Positions 8,156-16,484 of a stretch of 64,000 bases of DNA are shown piece by piece; position 1 is the first letter of the stretch; every line of letters starts with the position of its first letter. This stretch comes from Andeanibacterium sp036384795 (GTDB lineage: Bacteria; Pseudomonadota; Alphaproteobacteria; Sphingomonadales; Sphingomonadaceae): contig DASVLP010000078.1 in the NCBI GenBank assembly GCA_036384795.1, positions 1-64,000 on the forward strand. The letters run 5' to 3'. The notes beneath the pieces are model-generated. The model saw only the letters and a program-made list of their open reading frames with translations, was not told the DNA's origin and searched no databases. The position numbers and the translations under genes are program-made.

Positions 8156-8847
8156 GCGAGACTTCCCAAACCCCGCGCGTCGCGGTCGACATCTGGTCCG
8201 ACGTGGTCTGCCCGTGGTGCGCGATCGGCTATACCCAGTTCGCCAAGGCGATGAAGGACCTCGACGGCGAGATCGACGTCGAGGTTCGCTGGATGCCGTT
8301 CGAGCTCAATCCCGACGCGCCGGCGGAGGGCAAGAACCAGGCCAAGCACCTCGCCGAAGTCTACCAGCGCACCCCCGAGCAGCTTGCCGAGATGCGCGCG
8401 AACCTGGAGGCGGTGGCCGAGCGGGCGGGGTTCTCGATGGCCTACGACGGCCCCGGCGATCCGCCCGAACCGATGATGTGGAACACTTTCGAGGCGCACA
8501 AACTGCTGCGCTGGGCGCTGACGGTCGAGGGGATGGAGGCGCAAACGGCGCTCGGCCTTGCGCTGTTCCGCGCGCATTTCCAGCAGCGCCGCAAGATCGG
8601 CAAGCGCGAGGTGCTGCTCGATATCGCGGAAAATCTCGGGTTCGATCGCAAGACGATGGAGGCGGCGATGGCCGAGGACGCGCTTGGCATCGCGGTGAAG
8701 CTGGAGGAACGCCGTGCGCGCGAGGCGAACATCAACTCGGTGCCGAGCTTCATCGTCAACGGCCGTTACCTGATTCCGGGCGCACAGGAGCCGGAAGTCT
8801 ATCGCGATACCTTGCGCAAGGTGGTGGAGCTGCAGCGCGCGAGCTAG
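8152..8847 (+). CDS. FrnE-type DsbA family oxidoreductase
   Basis: Cytoplasmic DsbA-fold protein of the FrnE/polyketide-biosynthesis dithiol-disulfide isomerase group, 231 residues, without a signal peptide. The redox motif CPWC is at residues 20-23 in VDIWSDVVCPWC, and the cis-proline loop is NSVPSFIVNGRY. The family's helical insert follows (FEAHKLLRWA, then ALFRAHFQQ). FrnE-like proteins are linked to oxidative and metal stress tolerance in some bacteria; substrate unknown here. Start ATG at 8152 overlaps the nudC stop by four bases. Its own stop overlaps the stop of the convergent glycosyltransferase gene (8844-8847). Confidence 0.9.
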   Translation: MSETSQTPRVAVDIWSDVVCPWCAIGYTQFAKAMKDLDGEIDVEVRWMPFELNPDAPAEGKNQAKHLAEVYQRTPEQLAEMRANLEAVAERAGFSMAYDGPGDPPEPMMWNTFEAHKLLRWALTVEGMEAQTALGLALFRAHFQQRRKIGKREVLLDIAENLGFDRKTMEAAMAEDALGIAVKLEERRAREANINSVPSFIVNGRYLIPGAQEPEVYRDTLRKVVELQRAS

Positions 8848-10115
8848 GCGGCCAGATCCTCGAGGATCTCGACCACCCGGCTCTCGCGCATTTCGCGGCT
8901 CACCGCCCCGCCCAGCCGCGCGGCGGCTTCGGCGTAGGCCGGGTCGGAAAGGAGCTTCTGAACCGCCCCGGCGATCGCCTGCGCATCGGCGTCGGGGGGC
9001 AGGGCAAGCCCCGCGCCGTGGGCGACGAGCCGCTCGGCGTTGCCGTACTGGTCGCGGCCTTGGGGCAGCGCGAGGATCGGCAACTTGTGCGCCAGCGCGC
9101 GGGTCAGCGTGCCGTACCCGCCGTGGGTGACGACGAGGCTGGCCACCTCCATCACCTGGTTGTGCGGCGCGCTGGGCACGACGCGGACGTTGTCGGTGGC
9201 GTTGAGTTCGGCCGGCGCGATCGAGGGCCCGAGCGTCACCAGCGCCCGCACCGGCAGCGAGGCGAGCGCGTCGATCACCGCCTGGAGCACGGCGGCATGG
9301 TCCTGGAACGTGGTCGAGAACCCGACCAGCACCAGCGGCCGCGTGTCGCCGGCCGGCCAGGGCGACTGCCAGGGCTCCGCCCACGCCGGATCGTCGAGCT
9401 GCGGGCCGATGTAGGTAAGCCCCGGCTGGTCGCCCGGCGCCATGTCGAACGTCGGGCTGACCGCGGCGAGGATCATGCTCACCGCGCCGAACTGGTCGAG
9501 CAGCTGGCCGATCGGCGCCAGCCCCAGCGCCTCGCGGGCGGCATTGAGGGGCGGCACCGCGCGCTTCAGCGCGTCGCCCATCGCCGCGGCGATCGCCGCC
9601 ATCCGGGCTTCCTGCTCGTTCGCCGGCGGAGCGTCGCTCGCCGCCGCCCGCTCGAGCGCGGCCTTGATCGTGATGATCATCGAGTTCGACGGCAGCAGCG
9701 CGACCTTCTGCCCCAGCTTCTCGCACGCCGCGACGACGCCCATCAGCAGTTCGGCCGAAATCACCAGGTCGGCGCCTTCGCGCTCCAGCTCCTCGATCGT
9801 GTCCTGGCCATAGCGCAGCGCCGGCCCGACCACGATCCCGCCGATCACGCGGGCGAAGCCGTCCATCATATCGCTGGCTTCCCAGTCGCGGTGGAGGTCG
9901 GTTTCCTGCGAACGGTCGCTGCGGTTGGGTGCGCGCGTCCAATGGACGAAGCGCGCGCCGGTCGCCTCGGCCTCGGGCCGGTTGACCTCGTCGCTCATTA
10001 CCCGGACGTCGTGCCCGGCCTCGACCAGCTTACGCGCGACGGTCAGCGCCGGGCCGACGGCGCCGCCGCCTTCGAGCGTGGTGATGAAGAATTTGCGCGC
10101 TTGCGCGTTGGTCAT
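8844..10115 (-). CDS. GT1-family glycosyltransferase (MGT/UGT type)
   Basis: Cytoplasmic GT-B glycosyltransferase of 423 residues. The N-terminal Rossmann half begins FFITTLEGGGAVGPALTVARKL, the acceptor-side pattern of macrolide and sterol glucosyltransferases. The C-terminal half carries the nucleotide-sugar donor signature: VVPSAPHNQVMEVASLVVTH, then GGYGTLTRALA and LPQGRDQYGNAERL. The usual donor-loop HGGxxS is HGGYGT here. The start ATG at 10115 has a strong Shine-Dalgarno GGAGGG eight bases upstream and is preferred over the longer frame to 10142. Acceptor unknown; members modify macrolides, sterols, carotenoids or glycolipids. No other biosynthetic genes surround it. Confidence 0.85.
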   Translation of the reverse strand: MTNAQARKFFITTLEGGGAVGPALTVARKLVEAGHDVRVMSDEVNRPEAEATGARFVHWTRAPNRSDRSQETDLHRDWEASDMMDGFARVIGGIVVGPALRYGQDTIEELEREGADLVISAELLMGVVAACEKLGQKVALLPSNSMIITIKAALERAAASDAPPANEQEARMAAIAAAMGDALKRAVPPLNAAREALGLAPIGQLLDQFGAVSMILAAVSPTFDMAPGDQPGLTYIGPQLDDPAWAEPWQSPWPAGDTRPLVLVGFSTTFQDHAAVLQAVIDALASLPVRALVTLGPSIAPAELNATDNVRVVPSAPHNQVMEVASLVVTHGGYGTLTRALAHKLPILALPQGRDQYGNAERLVAHGAGLALPPDADAQAIAGAVQKLLSDPAYAEAAARLGGAVSREMRESRVVEILEDLAA

Positions 10116-10170
10116 GAAAAGCCCTCCGAGACGCGTCGGCATAGACCGCGAACGCGCCGGAGGGCTAGAT

Positions 10171-10196
10171 GGCGCGGCAGGTTTTCCCGCCGCGCC
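10171..10196. terminator. GC-rich stem-loop downstream of the DUF1328 gene
   Basis: GGCGCGGC (10171-10178) pairs with GCCGCGCC (10189-10196), extended by GG/CC around a TTTT loop. It sits just after the stop of the minus-strand DUF1328 gene. There is no clear U tract, so terminator function is only likely. Confidence 0.4.
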
Positions 10197-10203
10197 GGAA
10201 CGT

Positions 10204-10380
10204 CTAGTCTACGACTTTCTTGCCTGCGACGGCGCCGAGGATCACGAACAGGACCACCAGCGCGAGGCCGAGGAAGAACAGGAACTTGGCGATGCCCGCG
10301 GCCGCGCCGGCAATGCCGCCGAAGCCCAGAACGGCCGCGATGAGCGCGACCACCGCGAAAATCAGTGCCCACTTGAACAT
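10204..10380 (-). CDS. DUF1328 (UPF0391) small membrane protein
   Basis: 58-residue membrane peptide with two hydrophobic segments: MFKWALIFAVVALIAAVLGF, a Gly/Ala turn (GGIAGAAAG), then FLFFLGLALVVLFVILGAV, ending in GKKVVD. This matches the YtjA/DUF1328 family, small stress-associated inner-membrane proteins of unknown mechanism. The ATG at 10380 has the Shine-Dalgarno AGGAG seven bases upstream. Close to the hydrophilic small protein gene at 10451, it may be part of a stress-induced pair. Confidence 0.88.
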   Translation of the reverse strand: MFKWALIFAVVALIAAVLGFGGIAGAAAGIAKFLFFLGLALVVLFVILGAVAGKKVVD

Positions 10381-10450
10381 CTTTTATCTCCTCATCAGGT
10401 GGAACGAAAACGGTCCGCGGCGCGAATGGTTTCACCTGAACCGACCAGCC

Positions 10451-10693
10451 TCACCGGGGGGAGTTCAGCTTGTCCAGCGACTTGGCGCCCTTGCGTTCGT
10501 TGTGCACGGGATCGTCGCTGCCGGTCACCCGTTCCACGCCGGCGTCCTCGCCGGTGGCGCGTTCGAGCTCGGCGCGGCTGCCGACGCTGCGGCTAGTCCC
10601 GCCGCCCGCGCTTCCGCCCTGGCCCGGCATGGGCAGTTCCGCGGCGTCGTCGATCAATTCGTTGTCGGGATGAAGCGATTGGCGCTTGGTCAT
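10451..10693 (-). CDS. Small hydrophilic protein of unknown function
   Basis: 80-residue polar protein, rich in Gly, Ser, Glu and Asp, without hydrophobic segments; probably intrinsically disordered. It begins MTKRQSLHPDNELIDDAAEL and ends SLDKLNSPR. The ATG at 10693 is preceded by CAGGAG nine bases upstream, supporting a real gene although the frame is open further. I do not recognise a named family. The composition resembles small general-stress proteins, and its neighbour encodes a DUF1328 peptide; a stress role is inference only. Confidence 0.6.
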   Translation of the reverse strand: MTKRQSLHPDNELIDDAAELPMPGQGGSAGGGTSRSVGSRAELERATGEDAGVERVTGSDDPVHNERKGAKSLDKLNSPR

Positions 10694-10752
10694 GGTCTTT
10701 CTCCTGCTGCCGAGAAAACCGTCCGGGCAGCAGGAGCGTTCCGCCGGTCGTC

Positions 10753-11157
10753 TCAGACCAGCCTCAGCTTCGCCAGCTCCTTGATCAGGTTGCCGGGCAG
10801 CATATCGCCCGACATCGCTCCCGCACCGAGGTCCGGCGGGGCGTTTTCCGCCTTGAGATAGCGCCAGCCCTGGTGCGCGCGCCGCGCGCGGGGCTCGACC
10901 GGAATCAGCTTGGGTTCGAGCTTGATCCACCAGCGGCCGTTGTCCTCGCGCTGCTCGAACCCGAGGATCGGCGAGCGCGCGACCAGCGCGTGGTTGAGGA
11001 TCCAATAGAGCGACCCGCCTTCCATCTCCGCATGCCGCTTGGGGAGATAGCGGGTGGTCAGGCGCAGCAGTTCGCCCCCCTCGCGGCGGTCGAACCAGCC
11101 CTGCAGGTCTTCGTAGCCCGCCGCGCCGTAAGCGATCTTGGTCATGTGCAGCGGCAT
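10753..11157 (-). CDS. DUF1489 family protein
   Basis: 134 residues; N-terminus MPLHMTKIAYGAAGYEDLQGW with the downstream GGSLYWILNHALVARSPILGF, recognised as the alphaproteobacterial DUF1489 family, for which no function is known. Soluble, no signal peptide. The start at 11157 rather than the internal ATG at 11145 is chosen because family members begin with a similar PLH(M)xK segment. It lies only four bases after the mgtE stop, so the two are probably one transcript. A pattern of Trp and basic residues (RRAHQGWRYLKAENAPP) near the C-terminus is characteristic. Confidence 0.82.
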   Translation of the reverse strand: MPLHMTKIAYGAAGYEDLQGWFDRREGGELLRLTTRYLPKRHAEMEGGSLYWILNHALVARSPILGFEQREDNGRWWIKLEPKLIPVEPRARRAHQGWRYLKAENAPPDLGAGAMSGDMLPGNLIKELAKLRLV

Positions 11158-11161
11158 GAGG

Positions 11162-12583
11162 TCATTGGAGATGGAACAGGGCCGCCAGACCCAGGAAGCT
11201 GAAAAAGCCCATCACGTCGGTCATCGTGGTCACGAACACCGTCGAAGTCACCGCCGGGTCGAGCCTCAGCTTGTCGAGTACTACAGGAATCACCACCCCG
11301 GAAAGCCCCGCGGTGATGCTGTTGATGACCATCGCCGCCAGCAGGACCGAAGACAGCGCCCAGTCGCCGTAAATGATCTGGCAGCCGATGCCCATCAGCA
11401 GGCCCAGCCCGAACCCGTTGGCGACCGAAATCCACAACTCACGCCCGATGATCCGCCAGGTGTTGCTGCTGGTCAGCTGGTTCGTGGCGAGCGCGCGCAC
11501 CGCCACCGCCATCGTCTGGGTGCCGGCGTTGCCGCCCATCCCCGCAACGATCGGCATCAACACGGCAAGCGTCACCAGTCGGGTGATCGTGCCCTGAAAG
11601 GCCGAAACGACGGCCGCCGCGAGGATCGCGGTCCACAGGTTCACGAACAGCCACCACATCCGGGTGCGGATGGTTTTGGGCAGCGGCTCGTTGATGTCGC
11701 CGTCGCCCGCGCCGGACAGCAGCAGCACGTCCTCGCCGGCCTCTTCCTGGATGATGTGGACCACGTCGTCGACCGTGATCTGGCCGACCAGCCGCCCGGC
11801 TTCGTCCACCACCGCGGCGGAGATCAGCGCGTACTTCTGGAACCGCAGCGCGACTTCTTCCTGGTCCATCGTCACCGGGATCAGGGTCTGGTCGCGCTTC
11901 ATCACGTCGGTGATCGCGATCTGCCGCGGGGTGCGCAGGATCCACGAGAGCTGGCAGGTGCCGACCGGGCGGTGCAGCGCGTCGACCACGAACACTTCCC
12001 AGAACTCGGTGGTGAGGTCATCCTGCTCGCGCAAGTAATCGATCAGGTCGCCGACGCTCATGTGCTCGGGCACCGCGATCAGCTCGCGCTGCATCAGGCG
12101 GCCCGCGGTTTCTTCCGGATAGGCGAGCGCGCTTTCGATCGCGGCGCGGTCTTCCGGCTCCATCTCGGCGAGGACGGCGGCTTGGTCCTCTTTGTCGAGA
12201 TCCTCGATCATCGCCACCGCGTCGTCGGTGTCGAGCTGCTCGGCGATCTCGGCAACGGTTTCGTGCGGCAGCGATTCGACCAGTTGCTCGCGCACGTGAT
12301 CGTTGAGTTCGGCGATCACTTCGCTGCCCATCAGGTCGGTGATCGCCTTGGCGAAAGCCGGGCGCTTCTCCGACGGGATCAGCTCGAACAAGTCGGCAAT
12401 GTCGGCCGGGTGGAGCGGCTCGACCAGATCGTAGACCCGCCCGCTTTCGCCATCGTCGAGCGCATCGGAGACCTTGCGGACGAAGTCGGCCTTCAGCCGG
12501 TCCTCGCCGTCGAACCGGGCATGCTCCTCCACCGCCGGAAGCTCGGCCTCGCGGGACATCTCCTCGAGCTCGTCGGCGGCCAT
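11162..12583 (-). CDS. mgtE: Magnesium transporter MgtE
   Basis: Mg2+ (also Co2+) channel/transporter of the inner membrane, 473 residues. It has a cytoplasmic N-domain made of helical repeats (LVEPLHPADIADLFELIP, later LDTDDAVAMIEDL), a tandem CBS domain (about 150-270) that senses intracellular Mg2+, a plug helix, and five membrane helices from about residue 300. The pore signature PIVAGMGGNAGTQTMAVAVR and the TSTVFVTTMTDVMGFFSFLG segment are present. The ATG at 12583 heads the mgtE-DUF1489 pair. In the family, Mg2+ binding to the N and CBS domains closes the pore; no RNA switch is visible upstream. Confidence 0.95.
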   Translation of the reverse strand: MAADELEEMSREAELPAVEEHARFDGEDRLKADFVRKVSDALDDGESGRVYDLVEPLHPADIADLFELIPSEKRPAFAKAITDLMGSEVIAELNDHVREQLVESLPHETVAEIAEQLDTDDAVAMIEDLDKEDQAAVLAEMEPEDRAAIESALAYPEETAGRLMQRELIAVPEHMSVGDLIDYLREQDDLTTEFWEVFVVDALHRPVGTCQLSWILRTPRQIAITDVMKRDQTLIPVTMDQEEVALRFQKYALISAAVVDEAGRLVGQITVDDVVHIIQEEAGEDVLLLSGAGDGDINEPLPKTIRTRMWWLFVNLWTAILAAAVVSAFQGTITRLVTLAVLMPIVAGMGGNAGTQTMAVAVRALATNQLTSSNTWRIIGRELWISVANGFGLGLLMGIGCQIIYGDWALSSVLLAAMVINSITAGLSGVVIPVVLDKLRLDPAVTSTVFVTTMTDVMGFFSFLGLAALFHLQ

Positions 12584-12679
12584 GGGCGCTCCTGTCGCGG
12601 GGATTGGCCTTGCGGCAATTCCATGGGTGACAACGCGCCTGTGTGCCCTATAGCGCCCCTACGCAACAGGAGATTTGCC

Positions 12680-13124
<445 letters not shown>

Positions 13125-13144
<20 letters not shown>

Positions 13145-13712
13145 CCCACAGCGCCCACGCCATCGCCACGCCCAGCGCTATGAACAGCGCGGCGGCGGCG
13201 TAGCGGATCCATTTGAGCGAGATGCGGCGCACCAGGCGCTCGCCCAGCAGCACCGCGGGCACGTTGGCCGCCAGCATGCCAAGGGTCGTGCCCGCCGTCA
13301 CCAGCAGCGCGTCGTGATAGCGCGCGCCGAGCGCGATCGTCGCGACCTGGGTCTTGTCGCCGATCTCGACCACGAAGAAAGAAACCAGCGTGATCAGGAA
13401 CGGGCCGCCCTTGCGGGTGCGCGGCTCCTCGTCGTCGTCGTCGAGCTTGTCCGGCACCAGGGTCCACAGGCCCATGACGATGAAGCCCGCCGCCACCGCG
13501 TAGCGGAACACCGGCCCATCGAGCCAGGCTGCCGCTTCCGAGCCGATGAAGGCCGCGACCAGATGGTTGGCGATCGTCGCGCACAGGATGCCGGCGATGA
13601 TCGGCAACGGCCTGCGCAGCCGCGCGGCGAGCACGATCGCCAGCAGCATCGTCTTGTCGCCGATTTCGGCGAGCGCGACGATCGCGAAGGACGTGATGAA
13701 GGCGGCGAGCAT
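13125..13712 (-). CDS. TMEM165/GDT1 (UPF0016) family cation transporter
   Basis: Six-helix inner-membrane transporter, 195 residues. Family members export Mn2+ or exchange Ca2+/H+. The two-fold repeat with the signature E-x-G-D-K-T is seen twice: AEIGDKTM near residue 15 and VEIGDKTQ near residue 115. An acidic loop, LDDDDEEP, lies between the two halves. In bacteria, MneA-type members protect against manganese, a plausible role. Its end overlaps the convergent cyclophilin gene. Confidence 0.9.
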
Positions 13713-14069
13713 GGGTGGGAGCGGGGGCTTTCATCTTTGGATCGCTCGGCCGCTCGGCGGCGTGCGCGGCGCCGCCTATGAACCGGATGGCGTATTGTAG
13801 GAAAGCGATTTCGTATGCGCCGCGCCCCGCACCGCGCGGCCACGCCCCTTCCATCGCAGCCCCGGCATCCAGCGGCGGCGCCAGCAGCCGTGCCGTCGGC
13901 TTGCCGGGTGCCCCGCCATCGCGGCGACGCAGGCTTGGAGGTACGCGCGGCTCTCGGCGGCCTTCGGAGAAATTCACGTCCGCCTTCAGTCGGCCGCCCG
14001 CCCGGGCCAGCCGCGCGGCGACTTCCTGAGCTCGGGCGGAGAGGATGGCTGCAATCAGAGGGGCGTTTG
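13713..14069. other. Gene-poor stretch upstream of the UPF0016 gene
   Basis: 357 bases between the 3' end of lysR and the 5' end of the UPF0016 gene, both on the minus strand. Several frames are open because of the high GC, but none has a convincing start, Shine-Dalgarno or protein-family pattern. The part nearest 13713-13810, reading on the minus strand, is locally less GC-rich (around CTTTCCTACAATACG) and probably holds the promoter of the UPF0016 gene. Confidence 0.4.
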
Positions 14070-14957
14070 CTAAAGCCCCGCGTCCATCATCCAATCGTAG
14101 AAAATCCGCAGCGGCCGCTGCTCCAGTTCCTTCGGCCGGCAGACGAACCAGTAGGAATAAGGGCTTTCGACCCGCTGGTGGAACAGCTCGGCGAGGCGCC
14201 CTTCGCCGGCGCGGTTGAAGTGCTCGTCGTGCATGATCGCGATCCCGAGGCCTTGAGCTGCCGCTTCCAGCACGAGCTGACCGGAATCGTAGTGGTCGAT
14301 GGCGGCCGGCTCGAGGTCTTCGAGCCCGAGCGCGCGCTTCCATGCCTCGAAGCTTTCGGGCAGCTCGGTGTGGAGCAGGAAGGTCTGCTTGTTGAGGGTT
14401 TCGAGCTCGGGCTGTTCGCCGATTTCCTGCACCAGCGCGGTGCTGGCGATCGCGTGGACCGTGTTGTGATCGATCTGCACCGCGTGGAAGCTGTCGTCGG
14501 GCTTCGTCGTCAGGATGATCGCCGCGTCGAGCGTGTCGCCCACGCGGGGGAGCAGGTTCGGCCCGGTGTCGATGTCGATGTGGAGGCGCGGGTACAGCCG
14601 GCGCAGCTCGGGCAGGCGCGGGAACAGCCGGCGGGTGCCGAACAGCGGCGCGACGCCGAGGTGCAGCCGGAGCAGCTGCAGGTTCTCCGATTGCCCGCCG
14701 ACCGCGGCTGCGAGCGCTTCGAGGTGCGGGTTCACCGCCTCGTAGAACGCCTTGCCGTCATCGGTCAGCTTCATCGCCTGGTGCGCGCGGGTGAACAGCT
14801 TCTTGCCGACGAAGTCCTCCAGGCTCGTGACCCGGCGGGAGAGCGCGGACGGGCTGAGGCCGAGCTCCTGCGCGGCGGCGCGCGCCGAACCGAGGCGGAC
14901 GATGCGCACGAACGCCTCGAGGGCGCGCAGCGGCGGCAGGCGGCGAGCGACCGGCAC
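14070..14957 (-). CDS. LysR-family transcriptional regulator
   Basis: 295-residue LTTR. The N-terminal winged helix-turn-helix (LRALEAFVRIVRLGSARAAA, then LGLSPSALSRRVTSLEDFVG) covers residues 9-60, with the linker helix to about 90. The periplasmic-binding-protein-like effector domain follows (LHLGVAPLFGTRRLFPRLPEL, and later YDSGQLVLEAAAQGLGIAIM). It resembles the GcvA-like subgroup. It starts three bases after the corC stop and so may be co-transcribed with phoH-ybeY-corC, which is unusual for an LTTR. No divergent target gene adjoins it, so its regulon cannot be guessed. Confidence 0.92.
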   Translation of the reverse strand: MPVARRLPPLRALEAFVRIVRLGSARAAAQELGLSPSALSRRVTSLEDFVGKKLFTRAHQAMKLTDDGKAFYEAVNPHLEALAAAVGGQSENLQLLRLHLGVAPLFGTRRLFPRLPELRRLYPRLHIDIDTGPNLLPRVGDTLDAAIILTTKPDDSFHAVQIDHNTVHAIASTALVQEIGEQPELETLNKQTFLLHTELPESFEAWKRALGLEDLEPAAIDHYDSGQLVLEAAAQGLGIAIMHDEHFNRAGEGRLAELFHQRVESPYSYWFVCRPKELEQRPLRIFYDWMMDAGL

Positions 14958-14960
14958 GTC

Positions 14961-15890
14961 CTATTCGTCGCCTTCCGGCGTCGGCTTGGGCGGGTGCAGC
15001 CGCAGGCGGGTGACGTGGGTTTCGTCGCCGCCGGTGACCTCGATCGTCCAGCCGCTCGAATGGACCAGCACCGCGCCGACTTCGGGGATCTGCCCGGCGA
15101 GCACGAACGCCAGGCCGCCCAACGTGCCGACGTCTTCCTCGACTTCGCCGAGACGCGGGTCGACCAGCTGGGCGACATCGTCGAGCTCGGCGCGCGCATC
15201 GGCATCCCACATGCCTTCGCCGATCGCGACGATCAGCTCTTCGGGCTCCTCGTCGTGCTCGTCCTCGATCTCGCCGACGATCTCCTCGACCAGGTCCTCG
15301 ATGGTGATGATCCCGTCGACGCCCGAGTACTCGTTGACCACCACCGCCAGATGGGTGCGCTGCGCCCGCATATCGGCAAGCACGTCGAGCGCGTTGCGGG
15401 CTTGCGGTACATAAAGCGGCTGGCGCATCAGCGCGGTCCACTCCTCCGGCGGCTTTTCACCGGTCGCCAGGAACGGGAAGACGTCCTTGATGTGCATCAT
15501 CCCGATCACCTCGTCGAGCGTGCCGCGGTAGACCGGAATGCGCGAATGTCCGTGTTCGGCGAACGTCGCGACGAGTTCGGTCCAGCTCGCGTCCGCGGCG
15601 ATCGCGACGATCTCCCCGCGCGGGATCGCGACGTCGTCGGCATCGTGCTCGCTGAAGTGCAGCAGGTTGCGCAGCATCGTCAGCTCGACCGGCGATAAGT
15701 CGCCGTTCGCGCCCTGGGGCTCGCCCGCGGGATGCTCCTCCTGGTGTTCCTCGATCGCTTCCTCGAGCTGGGCGCGCAGCGACGGTTCGCCCTGGTCGCC
15801 TTCGAACAGCCGGCGGATCGAGTTCCAGACGCCGCGCCGACTGTCCCCGTCTCCGCTGGCGGAGTCGGCGGGCTTTCCGATTTCGGGCAT
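14961..15890 (-). CDS. Hemolysin/CorC family CBS-domain protein
   Basis: 309-residue soluble member of the CorC/HlyC family. Tandem CBS domains at about 85-205 (HSRIPVYRGTLDEVIGMMHIKDVF; later THLAVVVNEYSGVDGIITIEDLV) precede a C-terminal CorC_HlyC (transporter-associated) domain. It lacks the N-terminal DUF21 membrane domain, so it is a CorC-like accessory of Mg2+/Co2+ efflux or of nucleotide sensing. The start at 15890 is chosen for AGGAAAGG upstream; the frame runs to 15941 but would overlap ybeY. It follows ybeY by 19 bases in the conserved phoH-ybeY-corC order. lnt, often next, is absent here. Confidence 0.9.
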   Translation of the reverse strand: MPEIGKPADSASGDGDSRRGVWNSIRRLFEGDQGEPSLRAQLEEAIEEHQEEHPAGEPQGANGDLSPVELTMLRNLLHFSEHDADDVAIPRGEIVAIAADASWTELVATFAEHGHSRIPVYRGTLDEVIGMMHIKDVFPFLATGEKPPEEWTALMRQPLYVPQARNALDVLADMRAQRTHLAVVVNEYSGVDGIITIEDLVEEIVGEIEDEHDEEPEELIVAIGEGMWDADARAELDDVAQLVDPRLGEVEEDVGTLGGLAFVLAGQIPEVGAVLVHSSGWTIEVTGGDETHVTRLRLHPPKPTPEGDE

Positions 15891-15909
15891 GGCCCTTTCC
15901 TGTAATCCC

Positions 15910-16398
15910 CTAAGCGTTGCGGTCCCCATATGGGTCGGCAATCCCGATCAGCGCAAGCGCCTTTGTTTCGAGCGCCTCCATCGCCTCGGCTTCGGCCGAC
16001 GATGTTTCGTGATCGTGACCGGCAAGGTGCAGCAGGCCGTGGACGATCAGGTGCGCGGCGTGGTGCTCCAGCGAAACGCCCCTTTCCACCGCTTCGCGTG
16101 CGCAGGTCTCATAGGCAAGGGCGATGTCGCCGAGCAGTTCGGGCGGGCCGTCGGCGGACAGGGCGAGCAGTGCGGCGCGCTCCAGCATCGGGAACGAGAG
16201 CACGTTGGTCGGCTTGTCCTTGCCGCGCCATTCGCGGTTAAGCGCGTGGATTTCGATGTCGGAAGTGAACAGCAGGCTCGCCGAAAGGCGCGGGTTGGCG
16301 AGCTCCGGCGCGACCTGCTGGGCAACCGTTGCGGCGCGCTCGGCAAGGTCTTCCCACGCGCCGCCGGGCCAGCCTTCTATGGCAACGTCGAGATGCAT
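15910..16398 (-). CDS. ybeY: Endoribonuclease YbeY
   Basis: Metal-dependent RNase needed for 16S rRNA 3'-end maturation and ribosome quality control; 162 residues, typical length. The zinc site H-x3-H-x5-H is clear in VHGLLHLAGHDH, preceded by LGDIALAYET and NREWRGKDKPTNVLSFP, both family hallmarks. Cytoplasmic. It lies between phoH and corC, the order seen in most alphaproteobacteria, and is separated from phoH by 86 bases that contain a short repeat-like sequence. Confidence 0.95.
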   Translation of the reverse strand: MHLDVAIEGWPGGAWEDLAERAATVAQQVAPELANPRLSASLLFTSDIEIHALNREWRGKDKPTNVLSFPMLERAALLALSADGPPELLGDIALAYETCAREAVERGVSLEHHAAHLIVHGLLHLAGHDHETSSAEAEAMEALETKALALIGIADPYGDRNA

Positions 16399-16410
16399 GG
16401 GTTTTCCTAG

Positions 16411-16439
16411 CCGTTCGGTTCGAGCGAAGTCGAGAATCG
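16411..16439. repeat. Short palindromic repeat-like sequence between ybeY and phoH
   Basis: CCGTTCGGTTCGAGCGAAGT followed by CGAGAATCG resembles the dispersed short palindromes (consensus like CGTTCGxxxCGAGCGAAGTCGAG) commonly seen between genes in sphingomonad genomes. Only one copy is in the window, so this rests on memory of such repeats. Confidence 0.4.
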
Positions 16440-16484
16440 TTATGCTGGCGTAGCTCGACTACCTACGACGCGAATGGGGCGTTT

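Noticed and set aside
11138..12679. Long plus-strand extension upstream of the cyclophilin gene
   Set aside because: It is antisense to mgtE. The cyclophilin fold and a proper Shine-Dalgarno only begin at 12680.
13713..14069. Minus-strand open frame running from lysR into the UPF0016 gene
   Set aside because: No start codon with a Shine-Dalgarno, no family pattern, and it is out of frame with both neighbours; left as an intergenic region.
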